From the NCBI GenBank assembly GCA_963281255.1, contig OY725488.1:7847524-7911523 (forward strand): DNA of 64,000 nt, in the 5' to 3' direction. The DNA comes from Aphrocallistes beatrix. Taxonomy: Eukaryota; Porifera; Hexactinellida; Sceptrulophora; Aphrocallistidae. This document shows positions 30,101 to 43,800 of this stretch, in pieces; positions within the stretch are counted from its first letter, which is position 1; each line of letters opens with the position of its first letter. Made by a program: the position numbers and the translations under genes. The notes beneath the pieces are model-generated. The model saw nothing but the letters and a program-made list of their open reading frames with translations. It made no database searches and was not told the DNA's origin.

Positions 30101-31029
30101 CTGGCATTCATATGAGGAACATGCATTTTGGGATGCCTTTTTCAATTCCCCCTATCAAGAGGTTGTACCCCGGCATTATATGAGGATCAGGCATTTTGGA
30201 ATACGTTTTTCAATTCCCCCTATCAAGAGGTTGTACTCTCTGGCAATCTATTTCGGAACAGGCATTTTTGAATACCTTTTTCATTCCTCCTATCAAGCAG
30301 GTGTACTCTGGCATTAAATGAGGAACAGGCATTTTGGAATACCTTTTTCAATTCCCCCATCAAGAGGGTGTACTCTCTGGCATTCATATGAGGAACAGGC
30401 ATTTTGGGATACCTTTTTCAATTCTCCCTATCAATAGAGTGTACTCTGGCATTATATGAGGAACAGGCATTTTGGAATACCTTTTTTCAATTACCCCTAT
30501 TAAGAGGGTGTACTCTCTTGCATTCATATGGGGAACAGGCTTTTGGGATATCTTTTTCAATTCCCCCTATCAAGCAGGTGTACTCTTTGGCAATCTATTT
30601 CGGAACAGGCATTTTTGAATACCTTTTTCATTCCTCCTATCAAGCAGGTGTACTCTGGCATTAAATGAGGAACAGGCATTTTGGAATACCTTTTTCAATT
30701 ACCCCTAACAAGAGGGTGTACTCTCTGGCATTCATATGAGGAACAGGCATTTTGGGATACCTTTTTCAATTCTCCCTATCAATAGGGTGTACTCTCTGGC
30801 ATTCATATGAGGAACAGGCATTTTGGGATACCTTTTTCAATTCTCCCTATCAATAGGGTGTACTCTGGCATTATATGAGGAACAGGCATTTTGGAATACC
30901 TTTTTCAATTACCCCTAACAAGAGGGTGTTCTCTCTGGCATTCATATGAGGAACAGGCATTTTGGGATACCTTTTTCAATTCTCCCTATCAATAGGGTGT
31001 ACTCTGGCATTATATGAGGAACAGGCATT

Positions 31030-32868
31030 TTGGAATACCTTTTTTCAATTACCCCTATTAAGAGGGTGTACTCTCTTGCATTCATAAGGGGAACAGGCTT
31101 TTGGGATACCTTTTTCAATTCCCCCTATCAAGCAGGTGTACTCTTTGGCATTATATGGGAACAGGCATTTTGGAATACCATTTTCAATTCCCCCTATCAA
31201 GAGGGTGTACTCTCTGGCATTCATATGAGGAACATGCATTTTGGGATGCCTTTTTCAATTCCCCCTATCAAGAGGTTGTACTCCGGCATTATATTAGGAT
31301 CAGGCATTTTGGAATACGTTTTTCAATTCCCCCTATCAAGAGGTTGTACTCTCTGGCAATCTATTTCGGAACAGGCATTTTTGAATACCTTTTTCATTCC
31401 TCCTATCAAGCAGGTGTACTCTGGCATTAAATGAGGAACAGGCATTTTGGAATACCTTTTTCAATTCCCCCATCAAGAGGGTGTACTCTCTGGCATTCAT
31501 ATGTGGAACAGGCATTTTGGGATACCTTTTTCAATTCTCCCTATCAATAGAGTGTACTCTGGCATTATATGAGGAACAGGCATTTTGGAATACCTTTTTT
31601 CAATTACCCCTATTAAGAGGGTGTACTCTCTTGCATTCATATGGGGAACAGGCTTTTGGGATATCTTTTTCAATTCCCCCTATCAAGCAGGTGTACTCTT
31701 TGGCAATCTATTTCGGAACAGGCATTTTTGAATACCTTTTTCATTCCTCCTATCAAGCAGGTGTACTCTGGCATTTAATGAGGAACAGGCATTTTGGAAT
31801 ACCTTTTTCAATTACCCCTAACAAGAGGGTGTACTCTCTGGCATTCATATGAGGAACAGGCATTTGGGATACCTTTTTCAATTCTCCCTATCAATAGGGT
31901 GTACTCTGGCATTATATGAGGAACAGGCATTTTGGAATACCTTTTTTCAATTACCCCTATTAAGAGGGTGTACTCTCTTGCATTCATAAGGGGAACAGGC
32001 TTTTGGGATACCTTTTTCAATTCCCCCTATCAAGCAGGTGTACTCTTTGGCATTATATGGGAACAGGCATTTTGGAATACCATTTTCAATTCCCCCTATC
32101 AAGAGGGTGTACTCTCTGGCATTCATATGAGGAACATGCATTTTGGGATGCCTTTTTCAATTCCCCCTATCAAGAGGTTGTACTCCGGCATTATATTAGG
32201 ATCAGGCATTTTGGAATACGTTTTTCAATTCCCCCTATCAAGAGGTTGTACTCTCTGGCAATCTATTTCGGAACAGGCATTTTTGAATACCTTTTTCATT
32301 CCTCCTATCAAGCAGGTGTACTCTGGCATTAAATGAGGAACAGGCATTTTGGAATACCTTTTTCAATTCCCCCATCAAGAGGGTGTACTCTCTGGCATTC
32401 ATATGTGGAACAGGCATTTTGGGATACCTTTTTCAATTCTCCCTATCAATAGAGTGTACTCTGGCATTATATGAGGAACAGGCATTTTGGAATACCTTTT
32501 TTCAATTACCCCTATTAAGAGGGTGTACTCTCTTGCATTCATATGGGGAACAGGCTTTTGGGATATCTTTTTCAATTCCCCCTATCAAGCAGGTGTACTC
32601 TTTGGCAATCTATTTCGGAACAGGCATTTTTGAATACCTTTTTCATTCCTCCTATCAAGCAGGTGTACTCTGGCATTTAATGAGGAACAGGCATTTTGGA
32701 ATACCTTTTTCAATTACCCCTAACAAGAGGGTGTACTCTCTGGCATTCATATGAGGAACAGGCATTTGGGATACCTTTTTCAATTCTCCCTATCAATAGG
32801 GTGTACTCTGGCATTATATGAGGAACAGGCATTTTGGAATACCTTTTTTCAATTACCCCTATTAAGAG
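31030..32868 (+). repeat. 902-bp higher-order unit, two tandem copies
   Basis: Thirteen monomers starting near 31030 recur at 31932 with essentially no differences: markers at 31045, 31101 and 31481 recur at 31947, 32003 and 32383. The copies part company near 31970 and 32870, where one continues GTGTACTCTCTTGC and the other GTGTATTCCGGC. The same 902-bp step reappears at 49645 and 50547. Confidence 0.85.
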
Positions 32869-35800
32869 GGTGTATTCCGGCATTATATGAGGAACAGGCA
32901 TTTTGGAATACGTTTTCAATTCCCCCTATCAAGGGGTTGTACTCTCTGGCAATATATTTGGGAACAGGCATTTTTGAATACCTTTTTCAATTACCCCTAT
33001 CAAGAGGGTGTACTCTCTGGCATTATATGGGGAACAGGCATTTTTGAATACCTTTTTCAATTGCCCCTATCAAGAGTGTGTATTCTTTGGCATTATATGG
33101 GTACAGGCACTTTGGAATCCCTTTTCAAATTCCTCCTATCAACTGGGTGTACTCTCTGGCATTCATATGAGGAACAGGCATTTGGGATACCTTTTTCAAT
33201 TCTCCCTATCAATAGAGTGTACTCTGGCAATATATGAGGAACAGGCATTTTGGGATAACTTTTTCATTTCACTCTGTCAAGAGGGTGTACTCTCTGGCAT
33301 TCATATGAGGAACAAGCATTTTGGGATACCTTTTTCAATTCCCCCTATCAAGCAGGTGTACTCTTTGCCATTATATGGGGAACAGGCATTTGGAATACCT
33401 TTTCAAATTACCCCTATCAAGACTGTGCACTCTTTGCCATTATATTGGGGAACAGGCATTTTGGAATACATTTTCAAATTACCCCTATCAAGAGGGTTTA
33501 CTCTCTGGCATTCATATGAGGAACAGGCATTTGGGATACCTTTTTCAATTCCCCCTATCAATAGAGTGTACTCCGGCATTCATATGAGGAACAAGCATTT
33601 TGGGATACCTTTTTCAATTCCCCCTATCAAGCAGGTGTACTCTTTGGCAATCTATTTCGGAACAGGCATTTTTGAATACCTTTTTCAATTGCCCCTATCA
33701 AGAGTGTGTATTCTTTGGCATTATATGGGTACAGGCACTTTGGAATCCCTTTTCAAATTCCTCCTATCAAGTGGGTGTACTCTCTGGCATTCATATGAGG
33801 AACAGGCATTTGGGATACCTTTTTCAATTCCGCCTATCAATAGGGTGTACTCTGGCATTCATATGAGGAACAAGCATTTGGGATGCCTTTTTCAATTCCC
33901 CCTATCAAGAGGTTGTACTCCGGCATTATATGAGGAACAGGCATTTTGGAATACGTTTTTCAATTCCCCCTATCAAGGGGTTGTACTCTCTGGCGATATA
34001 TTTGGAAACAGGCATTTTTGAATACCTTTTTCAATTCCCGCTATCAAGCAGGTGTACTCTCGCTTTAAATGAGGAACAGGCATTTTGGAATGCCTTTTTC
34101 AATTACCCCTAACAAGTGGGTGTACTCTCTGGAATTCATATGAGGAACATGCATTTTGGGATACCTTTTTCAATTCTCCCTATCAATAGGATGTACTCTG
34201 GCATTATATGAGGAACATGCATTTTGGAATACCTTTTTTCAATTACCCCTATTAAGAGGGTGTACTCTCTTGCATTCATATGGGGAACAGGCTTTTGAGA
34301 TACCTTTTTCAATTCCCCCTATCAAGAGGGTGTACTCTCTGGCATTCATATGAGGAACATGCATTTTGGGATGCCTTTTTCAATTCCCCCTATCAAGAGG
34401 GTGTACTCTCTGGCATTCATATGAGGAACAGGCATTTTGGGATTCCTTTTTCAATTCCCCCTATCAAGAGGGTGTACTCTCTGGCATTCATATGAGGAAC
34501 AAACATTTTAGGATACCTTTTTCAATTCCCCCTATCAAGAGAGTGTATTCCGGCATTATATGAGGAACAGGCATTTTGGAATACGTTTTTCAATTCCCCC
34601 TATCAAGGGGTTGTACTCTCTGGCAATATATTTGGGAACAGGCATTTCTGAATACCTTTTTCAATTACCCCTATCAAGCATGTGTACTCTTTGCCATTAT
34701 ATGGGGAACAGGCATTTGGAATACCTTTTCAAATTACCCCTATCAAGACTGTGCACTCTTTGGCATTATATGGGGAACAGGCATTTTGGAATACATTTTC
34801 AAATTACCCCTATCAAGAGGGTTTACTCTCTGGCATTCATATGAGGAACAGGCATTTGGGATACCTTTTTCAATTCCCCCTATCAATAGAGTGTACTCCG
34901 GCATTCATATTAGGAACAAGCATTTTGGGATACCTTTTTCAATTCCCCCTATCAAGCAGGTGTACTCTTTGCCATTATATGGGGAACATGCATTTTGGAA
35001 TACCTTTTCAAATTACCCCTATCAAGAGTGTGCACTCTTTGGCATTATATGGGGAACAGGCATTTGGAATACCTTTTCAAATTACCCCTATCAAGAGGAT
35101 GTACTCTCTGGCATTCATATCAGGAACAAGCATTTGGGATGCTTTTTTCAATTCCCCCTATCAAGAGGGTGTACTCTGGCATTTTGAGATACCTTTTTCA
35201 AATTCCCTCTATCAAGAGAGTGTACTCTCTGGCATTCATATGAGGAACAAGCATTTTGGGATACCTTTTTCAATTCCCCCTATCAAGAGGGTGTACTCTC
35301 TGGCATTAATATGAGGAACAGCCATTTTTGAATGCCTTTTTCTATTTCCCCTATCAAGCAGGTGTACTCTGGCATTAAATGAGGAACAGGCATTTTGGAA
35401 TACCTTTTTCAATTCCCCCATCAAGAGGGTGTACTCTCTGGCATTCATATGAGGAACAGGCATTTTGGGATACCTTTTTCAATTCTCCCTATCAATAGGG
35501 TGTACTCTGGTATTATATGAGGAACAGGCATTTTGGAATACCTTTTTTCAATTACCCCTATTATGAGGGTGTACTCTCTTGCATTCATATGGGGAACAGG
35601 CTTTTGGGATACCTTTTTCAATTCCCCCTATCAAGCAGGTGTACTCTTTGGCAATCTATTTCGGAACAGGCATTTTTGAATACCTTTTTCATTCCTCCTA
35701 TCAAGCAGGTGTACTCTGGCATTATATGAGGAACAGGCATTTTGGAATACCTTTTTTCAATTACCCCTATTAAGAGGGTGCACTGTCATGTATTCATAAG

Positions 35801-35903
35801 GGGAACAGGCTTTTGGGATACCTTTTTCAATTCCCCCTATCAAGCAGGTGTACTCTTTGGCATTTTATGGGAACAGGCATTTTGGAACACCATTTTCAAT
35901 TCC

Positions 35904-35917
35904 CCCTATCGATAGGG
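35904..35917. repeat. Perfect 14-bp palindrome in satellite monomer (example)
   Basis: CCCTATCGATAGGG is a complete palindrome at the centre of one monomer type, and recurs at 37210, 39628 and 47584. Most monomers have a weaker dyad at the same place: CCCTATCAATAGGG (6-bp arms, CA spacer), CCCCTATCAAGGGG, or CCCTATCAAGAGGG with one mispair. Confidence 0.8.
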
Positions 35918-37879
35918 TGTATTCTCTGGCATTCATATGACGAACATGCATTTTGGGATGCCTTTTTCAATTCCCCCTATCAAGCATGTGTACTCTTTGC
36001 CATTATATGGGGAACAGGCATTTGGAATACCTTTTCAAATTACCCCTATCAAGACTGTGCACTCTTTGGCATTATATGGGGAACAGGCATTTTGGAATAC
36101 ATTTTCAAATTACCCCTATCAAGAGGGTTTACTCTCTGGCATTCATATGAGGAACAGGCATTTGGGATACCTTTTTCAATTCCCCCTATCAATAGAGTGT
36201 ACTCCGGCATTCATATTAGGAACAAGCATTTTGGGATACCTTTTTCAATTCCCCCTATCAAGCAGGTGTACTCTTTGCCATTATATGGGGAACATGCATT
36301 TTGGAATACCTTTTCAAATTACCCCTATCAAGAGTGTGCACTCTTTGGCATTATATGGGGAACAGGCATTTGGAATACCTTTTCAAATTACCCCTATCAA
36401 GAGGATGTACTCTCTGGCATTCATATCAGGAACAAGCATTTGGGATGCTTTTTTCAATTCCCCCTATCAAGAGGGTGTACTCTGGCATTTTGAGATACCT
36501 TTTTCAAATTCCCTCTATCAAGAGAGTGTACTCTCTGGCATTCATATGAGGAACAAGCATTTTGGGATACCTTTTTCAATTCCCCCTATCAAGAGGGTGT
36601 ACTCTCTGGCATTAATATGAGGAACAGCCATTTTTGAATGCCTTTTTCTATTTCCCCTATCAAGCAGGTGTACTCTGGCATTAAATGAGGAACAGGCATT
36701 TTGGAATACCTTTTTCAATTCCCCCATCAAGAGGGTGTACTCTCTGGCATTCATATGAGGAACAGGCATTTTGGGATACCTTTTTCAATTCTCCCTATCA
36801 ATAGGGTGTACTCTGGTATTATATGAGGAACAGGCATTTTGGAATACCTTTTTTCAATTACCCCTATTATGAGGGTGTACTCTCTTGCATTCATATGGGG
36901 AACAGGCTTTTGGGATACCTTTTTCAATTCCCCCTATCAAGCAGGTGTACTCTTTGGCAATCTATTTCGGAACAGGCATTTTTGAATACCTTTTTCATTC
37001 CTCCTATCAAGCAGGTGTACTCTGGCATTATATGAGGAACAGGCATTTTGGAATACCTTTTTTCAATTACCCCTATTAAGAGGGTGCACTGTCATGTATT
37101 CATAAGGGGAACAGGCTTTTGGGATACCTTTTTCAATTCCCCCTATCAAGCAGGTGTACTCTTTGGCATTTTATGGGAACAGGCATTTTGGAACACCATT
37201 TTCAATTCCCCCTATCGATAGGGTGTATTCTCTGGCATTCATATGACGAACATGCATTTTGGGATGCCTTTTTCAATTCCCCCTATCAAGAGGTTGTACT
37301 CCGGCATTATATGAGGATCAGGCATTTTGGAATACGTTTTTCAATTCCCCCTATCAAGAGGTTGTACTCTCTGGCAATCTATTTCGGAACAGGCATTTTT
37401 GAATACCTTTTTCATTCCTCCTATCAAGCAGGTGTACTCTGGCATTAAATGTGGAACAGGCATTTTGGAATACCTTTTTCAATTCCCCCATCAAGAGGGT
37501 GTACTCTCTGGCATTCATATGAGGAACAGGCATTTGGGATACCTTTTTCAATTCCGCCTATCAATAGGGTGTACTCTGGCATTCATATGAGGAACAAGCA
37601 TTTGGGATGCCTTTTTCAATTCCCCCTATCAAGAGGTTGTACTCCGGCATTATATGAGGAACAGGCATTTTGGAATACGTTTTTCAATTCCCCCTATCAA
37701 GGGGTTGTACTCTCTGGCGATATATTTGGAAACAGGCATTTTTGAATACCTTTTTCAATTCCCGCTATCAAGCAGGTGTACTCTCGCTTTAAATGAGGAA
37801 CAGGCATTTTGGAATGCCTTTTTCAATTACCCCTAACAAGTGGGTGTACTCTCTGGAATTCATATGAGGAACATGCATT

Positions 37880-40800
37880 TTGGGATACCTTTTTCAATTC
37901 TCCCTATCAATAGGATGTACTCTGGCATTATATGAGGAACATGCATTTTGGAATACCTTTTTTCAATTACCCCTATTAAGAGGGTGTACTCTCTTGCATT
38001 CATATGGGGAACAGGCTTTTGAGATACCTTTTTCAATTCCCCCTATCAAGAGGGTGTACTCTCTGGCATTCATATGAGGAACATGCATTTTGGGATGCCT
38101 TTTTCAATTCCCCCTATCAAGAGGGTGTACTCTCTGGCATTCATATGAGGAACAGGCATTTTGGGATTCCTTTTTCAATTCCCCCTATCAAGAGGGTGTA
38201 CTCTCTGGCATTCATATGAGGAACAAACATTTTAGGATACCTTTTTCAATTCCCCCTATCAAGAGAGTGTATTCCGGCATTATATGAGGAACAGGCATTT
38301 TGGAATACGTTTTTCAATTCCCCCTATCAAGGGGTTGTACTCTCTGGCAATATATTTGGGAACAGGCATTTCTGAATACCTTTTTCAATTACCCCTATCA
38401 AGCATGTGTACTCTTTGCCATTATATGGGGAACAGGCATTTGGAATACCTTTTCAAATTACCCCTATCAAGACTGTGCACTCTTTGGCATTATATGGGGA
38501 ACAGGCATTTTGGAATACATTTTCAAATTACCCCTATCAAGAGGGTTTACTCTCTGGCATTCATATGAGGAACAGGCATTTGGGATACCTTTTTCAATTC
38601 CCCCTATCAATAGAGTGTACTCCGGCATTCATATTAGGAACAAGCATTTTGGGATACCTTTTTCAATTCCCCCTATCAAGCAGGTGTACTCTTTGCCATT
38701 ATATGGGGAACATGCATTTTGGAATACCTTTTCAAATTACCCCTATCAAGAGTGTGCACTCTTTGGCATTATATGGGGAACAGGCATTTGGAATACCTTT
38801 TCAAATTACCCCTATCAAGAGGATGTACTCTCTGGCATTCATATCAGGAACAAGCATTTGGGATGCTTTTTTCAATTCCCCCTATCAAGAGGGTGTACTC
38901 TGGCATTTTGAGATACCTTTTTCAAATTCCCTCTATCAAGAGAGTGTACTCTCTGGCATTCATATGAGGAACAAGCATTTTGGGATACCTTTTTCAATTC
39001 CCCCTATCAAGAGGGTGTACTCTCTGGCATTAATATGAGGAACAGCCATTTTTGAATGCCTTTTTCTATTTCCCCTATCAAGCAGGTGTACTCTGGCATT
39101 AAATGAGGAACAGGCATTTTGGAATACCTTTTTCAATTCCCCCATCAAGAGGGGGTACTCTCTGGCATTCATATGAGGAACAGGCATTTTGGGATACCTT
39201 TTTCAATTCTCCCTATCAATAGGGTGTACTCTGGTATTATATGAGGAACAGGCATTTTGGAATACCTTTTTTCAATTACCCCTATTATGAGGGTGTACTC
39301 TCTTGCATTCATATGGGGAACAGGCTTTTGGGATACCTTTTTCAATTCCCCCTATCAAGCAGGTGTACTCTTTGGCAATCTATTTCGGAACAGGCATTTT
39401 TGAATACCTTTTTCATTCCTCCTATCAAGCAGGTGTACTCTGGCATTATATGAGGAACAGGCATTTTGGAATACCTTTTTTCAATTACCCCTATTAAGAG
39501 GGTGCACTGTCATGTATTCATAAGGGGAACAGGCTTTTGGGATACCTTTTTCAATTCCCCCTATCAAGCAGGTGTACTCTTTGGCATTTTATGGGAACAG
39601 GCATTTTGGAACACCATTTTCAATTCCCCCTATCGATAGGGTGTATTCTCTGGCATTCATATGACGAACATGCATTTTGGGATGCCTTTTTCAATTCCCC
39701 CTATCAAGAGGTTGTACTCCGGCATTATATGAGGATCAGGCATTTTGGAATACGTTTTTCAATTCCCCCTATCAAGAGGTTGTACTCTCTGGCAATCTAT
39801 TTCGGAACAGGCATTTTTGAATACCTTTTTCATTCCTCCTATCAAGCAGGTGTACTCTGGCATTAAATGTGGAACAGGCATTTTGGAATACCTTTTTCAA
39901 TTCCCCCATCAAGAGGGTGTACTCTCTGGCATTCATATGAGGAACAGGCATTTTGGGATACCTTTTTCAATTCTCCCTATCAATAGAGTGTACTCTGGGA
40001 TTATATGAGGAACAGGCATTTTGGAATACCTTTTTTCAATTACCCCTATTAAGAGGGTGTACTCTCTTGCATTCATATGGGGAACAGGCTTTTGGGATAT
40101 CTTTTTCAATTCCCCCTATCAAGCAGGTGTACTCTTTGGCAATCTATTTCGGAACAGGTATTTTTGAATACCTTTTTCATTCCTCCTATCAAGCAGGTGT
40201 ACTCTGGCATTAAATGAGGAACAGGCATTTTGGAATACCTTTTTCAATTACCCCTAACAAGAGGGTGTACTCTCTGGCATTCATATGAGGAACAGGCATT
40301 TGGGATACCTTTTACATTCTCCCTATCAATAGGGTGTACTCTGGCATTATATGAGGAACAGGCATTTTGGAATACCTTTTTTCAATTACCCCTATTAAGA
40401 GGGTGTATTCCGGCATTATATGAGGAACAGGCATTTTGGAATACGTTTTCAATTCCCCCTATCAAGGGGTTGTACTCTCTGGCAATATATTTGGGAACAG
40501 GCATTTTTGAATACCTTTTTCAATTACCCCTATCAAGAGGGTGTACTCTCTGGCATTATATGGGGAACAGGCATTTTTGAATACCTTTTTCAATTGCCCC
40601 TATCAAGAGTGTGTGTTCTTTGGCATTATATGGGTACAGGCACTTTGGAATCCCTTTTCAAATTCCTCCTATCAAGTGGGTGTACTCTCTGGCATTCATA
40701 TGAGGAACATGCATTTTGGGATGCCTTTTTCAATTCCCCCTATCAAGAGGTTGTACTCCGGCATTATATTAGGATCAGGCATTTTGGAATACGTTTTTCA

Positions 40801-43800
40801 ATTCCCCCTATCAAGAGGTTGTACTCTCTGGCAATCTATTTCGGAACAGGCATTTTTGAATACCTTTTTCATTCCTCCTATCAAGCAGGTGTACTCTGGC
40901 ATTAAATGTGGAACAGGCATTTTGGAATACCTTTTTCAATTCCCCCATCAAGAGGGTGTACTCTCTGGCATTCATATGAGGAACAGGCATTTTGGGATAC
41001 CTTTTTCAATTCTCCCTATCAATAGAGTGTACTCTGGCATTATATGAGGAACAGGCATTTTGGAATACCTTTTTTCAATTACCCCTATTAAGAGGGTGTA
41101 CTCTCTTGCATTCATATGGGGAACAGGCTTTTGGGATATCTTTTTCAATTCCCCCTATCAAGCAGGTGTACTCTTTGGCAATCTATTTCGGAACAGGCAT
41201 TTTTGAATACCTTTTTCATTCCTCCTATCAAGCAGGTGTACTCTGGCATTAAATGAGGAACAAGCATTTTGGAATACCTTTTTCAATTACCCCTAACAAG
41301 AGGGTGTACTCTCTGGCATTCATATGAGGAACAGGCATTTGGGATACCTTTTACATTCTCCCTATCAATAGGGTGTACTCTGGCATTATATGAGGAACAG
41401 GCATTTTGGAATACCTTTTTTCAATTACCCCTATTAAGAGGGTGTATTCCGGCATTATATGAGGAACAGGCATTTTGGAATACGTTTTCAATTCCCCCTA
41501 TCAAGGGGTTGTACTCTCTGGCATTATATGGGGAACAGGCATTTTTGAATACCTTTTTCAATTGCCCCTATCAAGAGTGTGTATTCTTTGGCATTATATG
41601 GGTACAGGCACTTTGGAATCCCTTTTCAAATTCCTCCTATCAAGTGGGTGTACTCTCTGGCATTCATATGAGGAACATGCATTTTGGGATGCCTTTTTCA
41701 ATTCCCCCTATCAAGAGGTTGTACTCCGGCATTATATTAGGATCAGGCATTTTGGAATACGTTTTTAAATTCCCCCTATCAAGAGGTTGTACTTTCTGGC
41801 AATCTATTTCGGAACAGGCATTTTTGAATACCTTTTTCATTCCTCCTATCAAGCAGGTGTACTCTGGCATTAAATGAGGAACAGGCATTTTGGAATACCT
41901 TTTTCAATTCCCCCATCAAGAGGGTGTACTCTCTGGCATTCATATGAGGAACAGGCATTTTGGGATACCTTTTTCAATTCTCCCTATCAATAGAGTGTAC
42001 TCTGGCATTATATGAGGAACAGGCATTTTGGAATACCTTTTTTCAATTACCCCTATTAAGAGGGTGTACTCTCTTGCATTCATATGGGGAACAGGCTTTT
42101 GGGATATCTTTTTCAATTCCCCCTATCAAGCAGGTGTACTCTTTGGCAATCTATTTCGGAACAGGCATTTTTGAATACCTTTTTCATTCCTCCTATCAAG
42201 CAGGTGTACTCTGGCATTAAATGAGGAACAGGCATTTTGGAATACCTTTTTCAATTACCCCTAACAAGAGGGTGTACTCTCTGGCATTCATATGAGGAAC
42301 AGGCATTTTGGGATACCTTTTTCAATTCTCCCTATCAATAGGGTGTACTCTCTGGCATTCATATGAGGAACAGGCATTTTGGGATACCTTTTTCAATTCT
42401 CCCTATCAATAGGGTGTACTCTGGCATTATATGAGGAACAGGCATTTTGGAATACCTTTTTCAATTACCCCTAACAAGAGGGTGTACTCTCTGGCATTCA
42501 TATGAGGAACAGGCATTTTGGAATACCTTTTTCAATTACCCCTAACAAGAGGGTGTACTCTCTGGCATTCATATGAGGAACAGGCATTTTGGGATACCTT
42601 TTTCAATTCTCCCTATCAATAGGGTGTACTCTGGCATTATATGAGGAACAGGCATTTTGGAATACCTTTTTTCAATTACCCCTATTAAGAGGGTGTACTC
42701 TCTTGCATTCATAAGGGGAACAGGCTTTTGGGATACCTTTTTCAATTCCCCCTATCAAGCAGGTGTACTCTTTGGCATTATATGGGAACAGGCATTTTGG
42801 AATACCATTTTCAATTCCCCCTATCAAGAGGGTGTACTCTCTGGCATTCATATGAGGAACATGCATTTTGGGATGCCTTTTTCAATTCCCCCTATCAAGA
42901 GGTTGTACTCCGGCATTATATTAGGATCAGGCATTTTGGAATACGTTTTTCAATTCCCCCTATCAAGAGGTTGTACTCTCTGGCAATCTATTTCGGAACT
43001 GGCATTTTTGAATACCTTTTTCATTCCTCCTATCAAGCAGGTGTACTCTGGCATTAAATGAGGAACAGGCATTTTGGAATACCTTTTTCAATTACCCCTA
43101 ACAAGAGGGTGTACTCTCTGGCATTCATATGAGGAACAGGCATTTTGGGATACCTTTTTCAATTCTCCCTATCAATAGGGTGTACTCTGGCATTATATGA
43201 GGAACAGGCATTTTGGAATATCTTTTTTCAATTACCCCTATTAAGAGGGTGTACTCTCTTGCATTCATAAGGGGAACAGGCTTTTGGGATACCTTTTTCA
43301 ATTCCCCCTATCAAGCAGGTGTACTCTTTGGCATTATATGGGAACAGGCATTTTGGAATCCCATTTTCAATTCCCCCTATCAAGAGGGTGTACTCTCTGG
43401 CATTCATATGATGCACAGGCATTTTGGGATTCCTTTTTCAATTCCCCCTATCAAGAGGGTGTACTCTCTGGCATTCATATGAGGAACAGGCATTTGGGAT
43501 GCCTTTTTCAATTCCCCCTATCAAGAGGTTGTACTCCGGCATTATATTAGGATCAGGCATTTTGGAATACGTTTTTCAATTCCCCCTATCAAGAGGTTGT
43601 ACTCTCTGGCAATCTATTTCGGAACAGGCATTTTTGAATACCTTTTTCATTCCTCCTATCAAGCAGGTGTACTCTGGCATTAAATGAGGAACAGGCATTT
43701 TGGAATACTTTTTTCAATTCCCCCATCAAGAGGGTGTACTCTCTGGCATTCATATGAGGAACAGGCATTTTGGGATACCTTTTTCAATTCTCCCTATCAA

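Noticed and set aside
31045-31239. Reverse-strand frames of about 64-75 codons in the satellite as genes
   Set aside because: Same satellite read on the other strand; they recur at every copy of the same monomer order (for example 31947, 42672, 50562).
33008-34021. A 337-codon forward frame, and dozens of 60-330 codon frames elsewhere in 1-51 kb, as protein genes
   Set aside because: They are read-through of the 68-71 bp satellite. The same peptides occur in all three forward frames because monomer length is 2 modulo 3, and they start and stop wherever a monomer variant happens to carry ATG or a stop.
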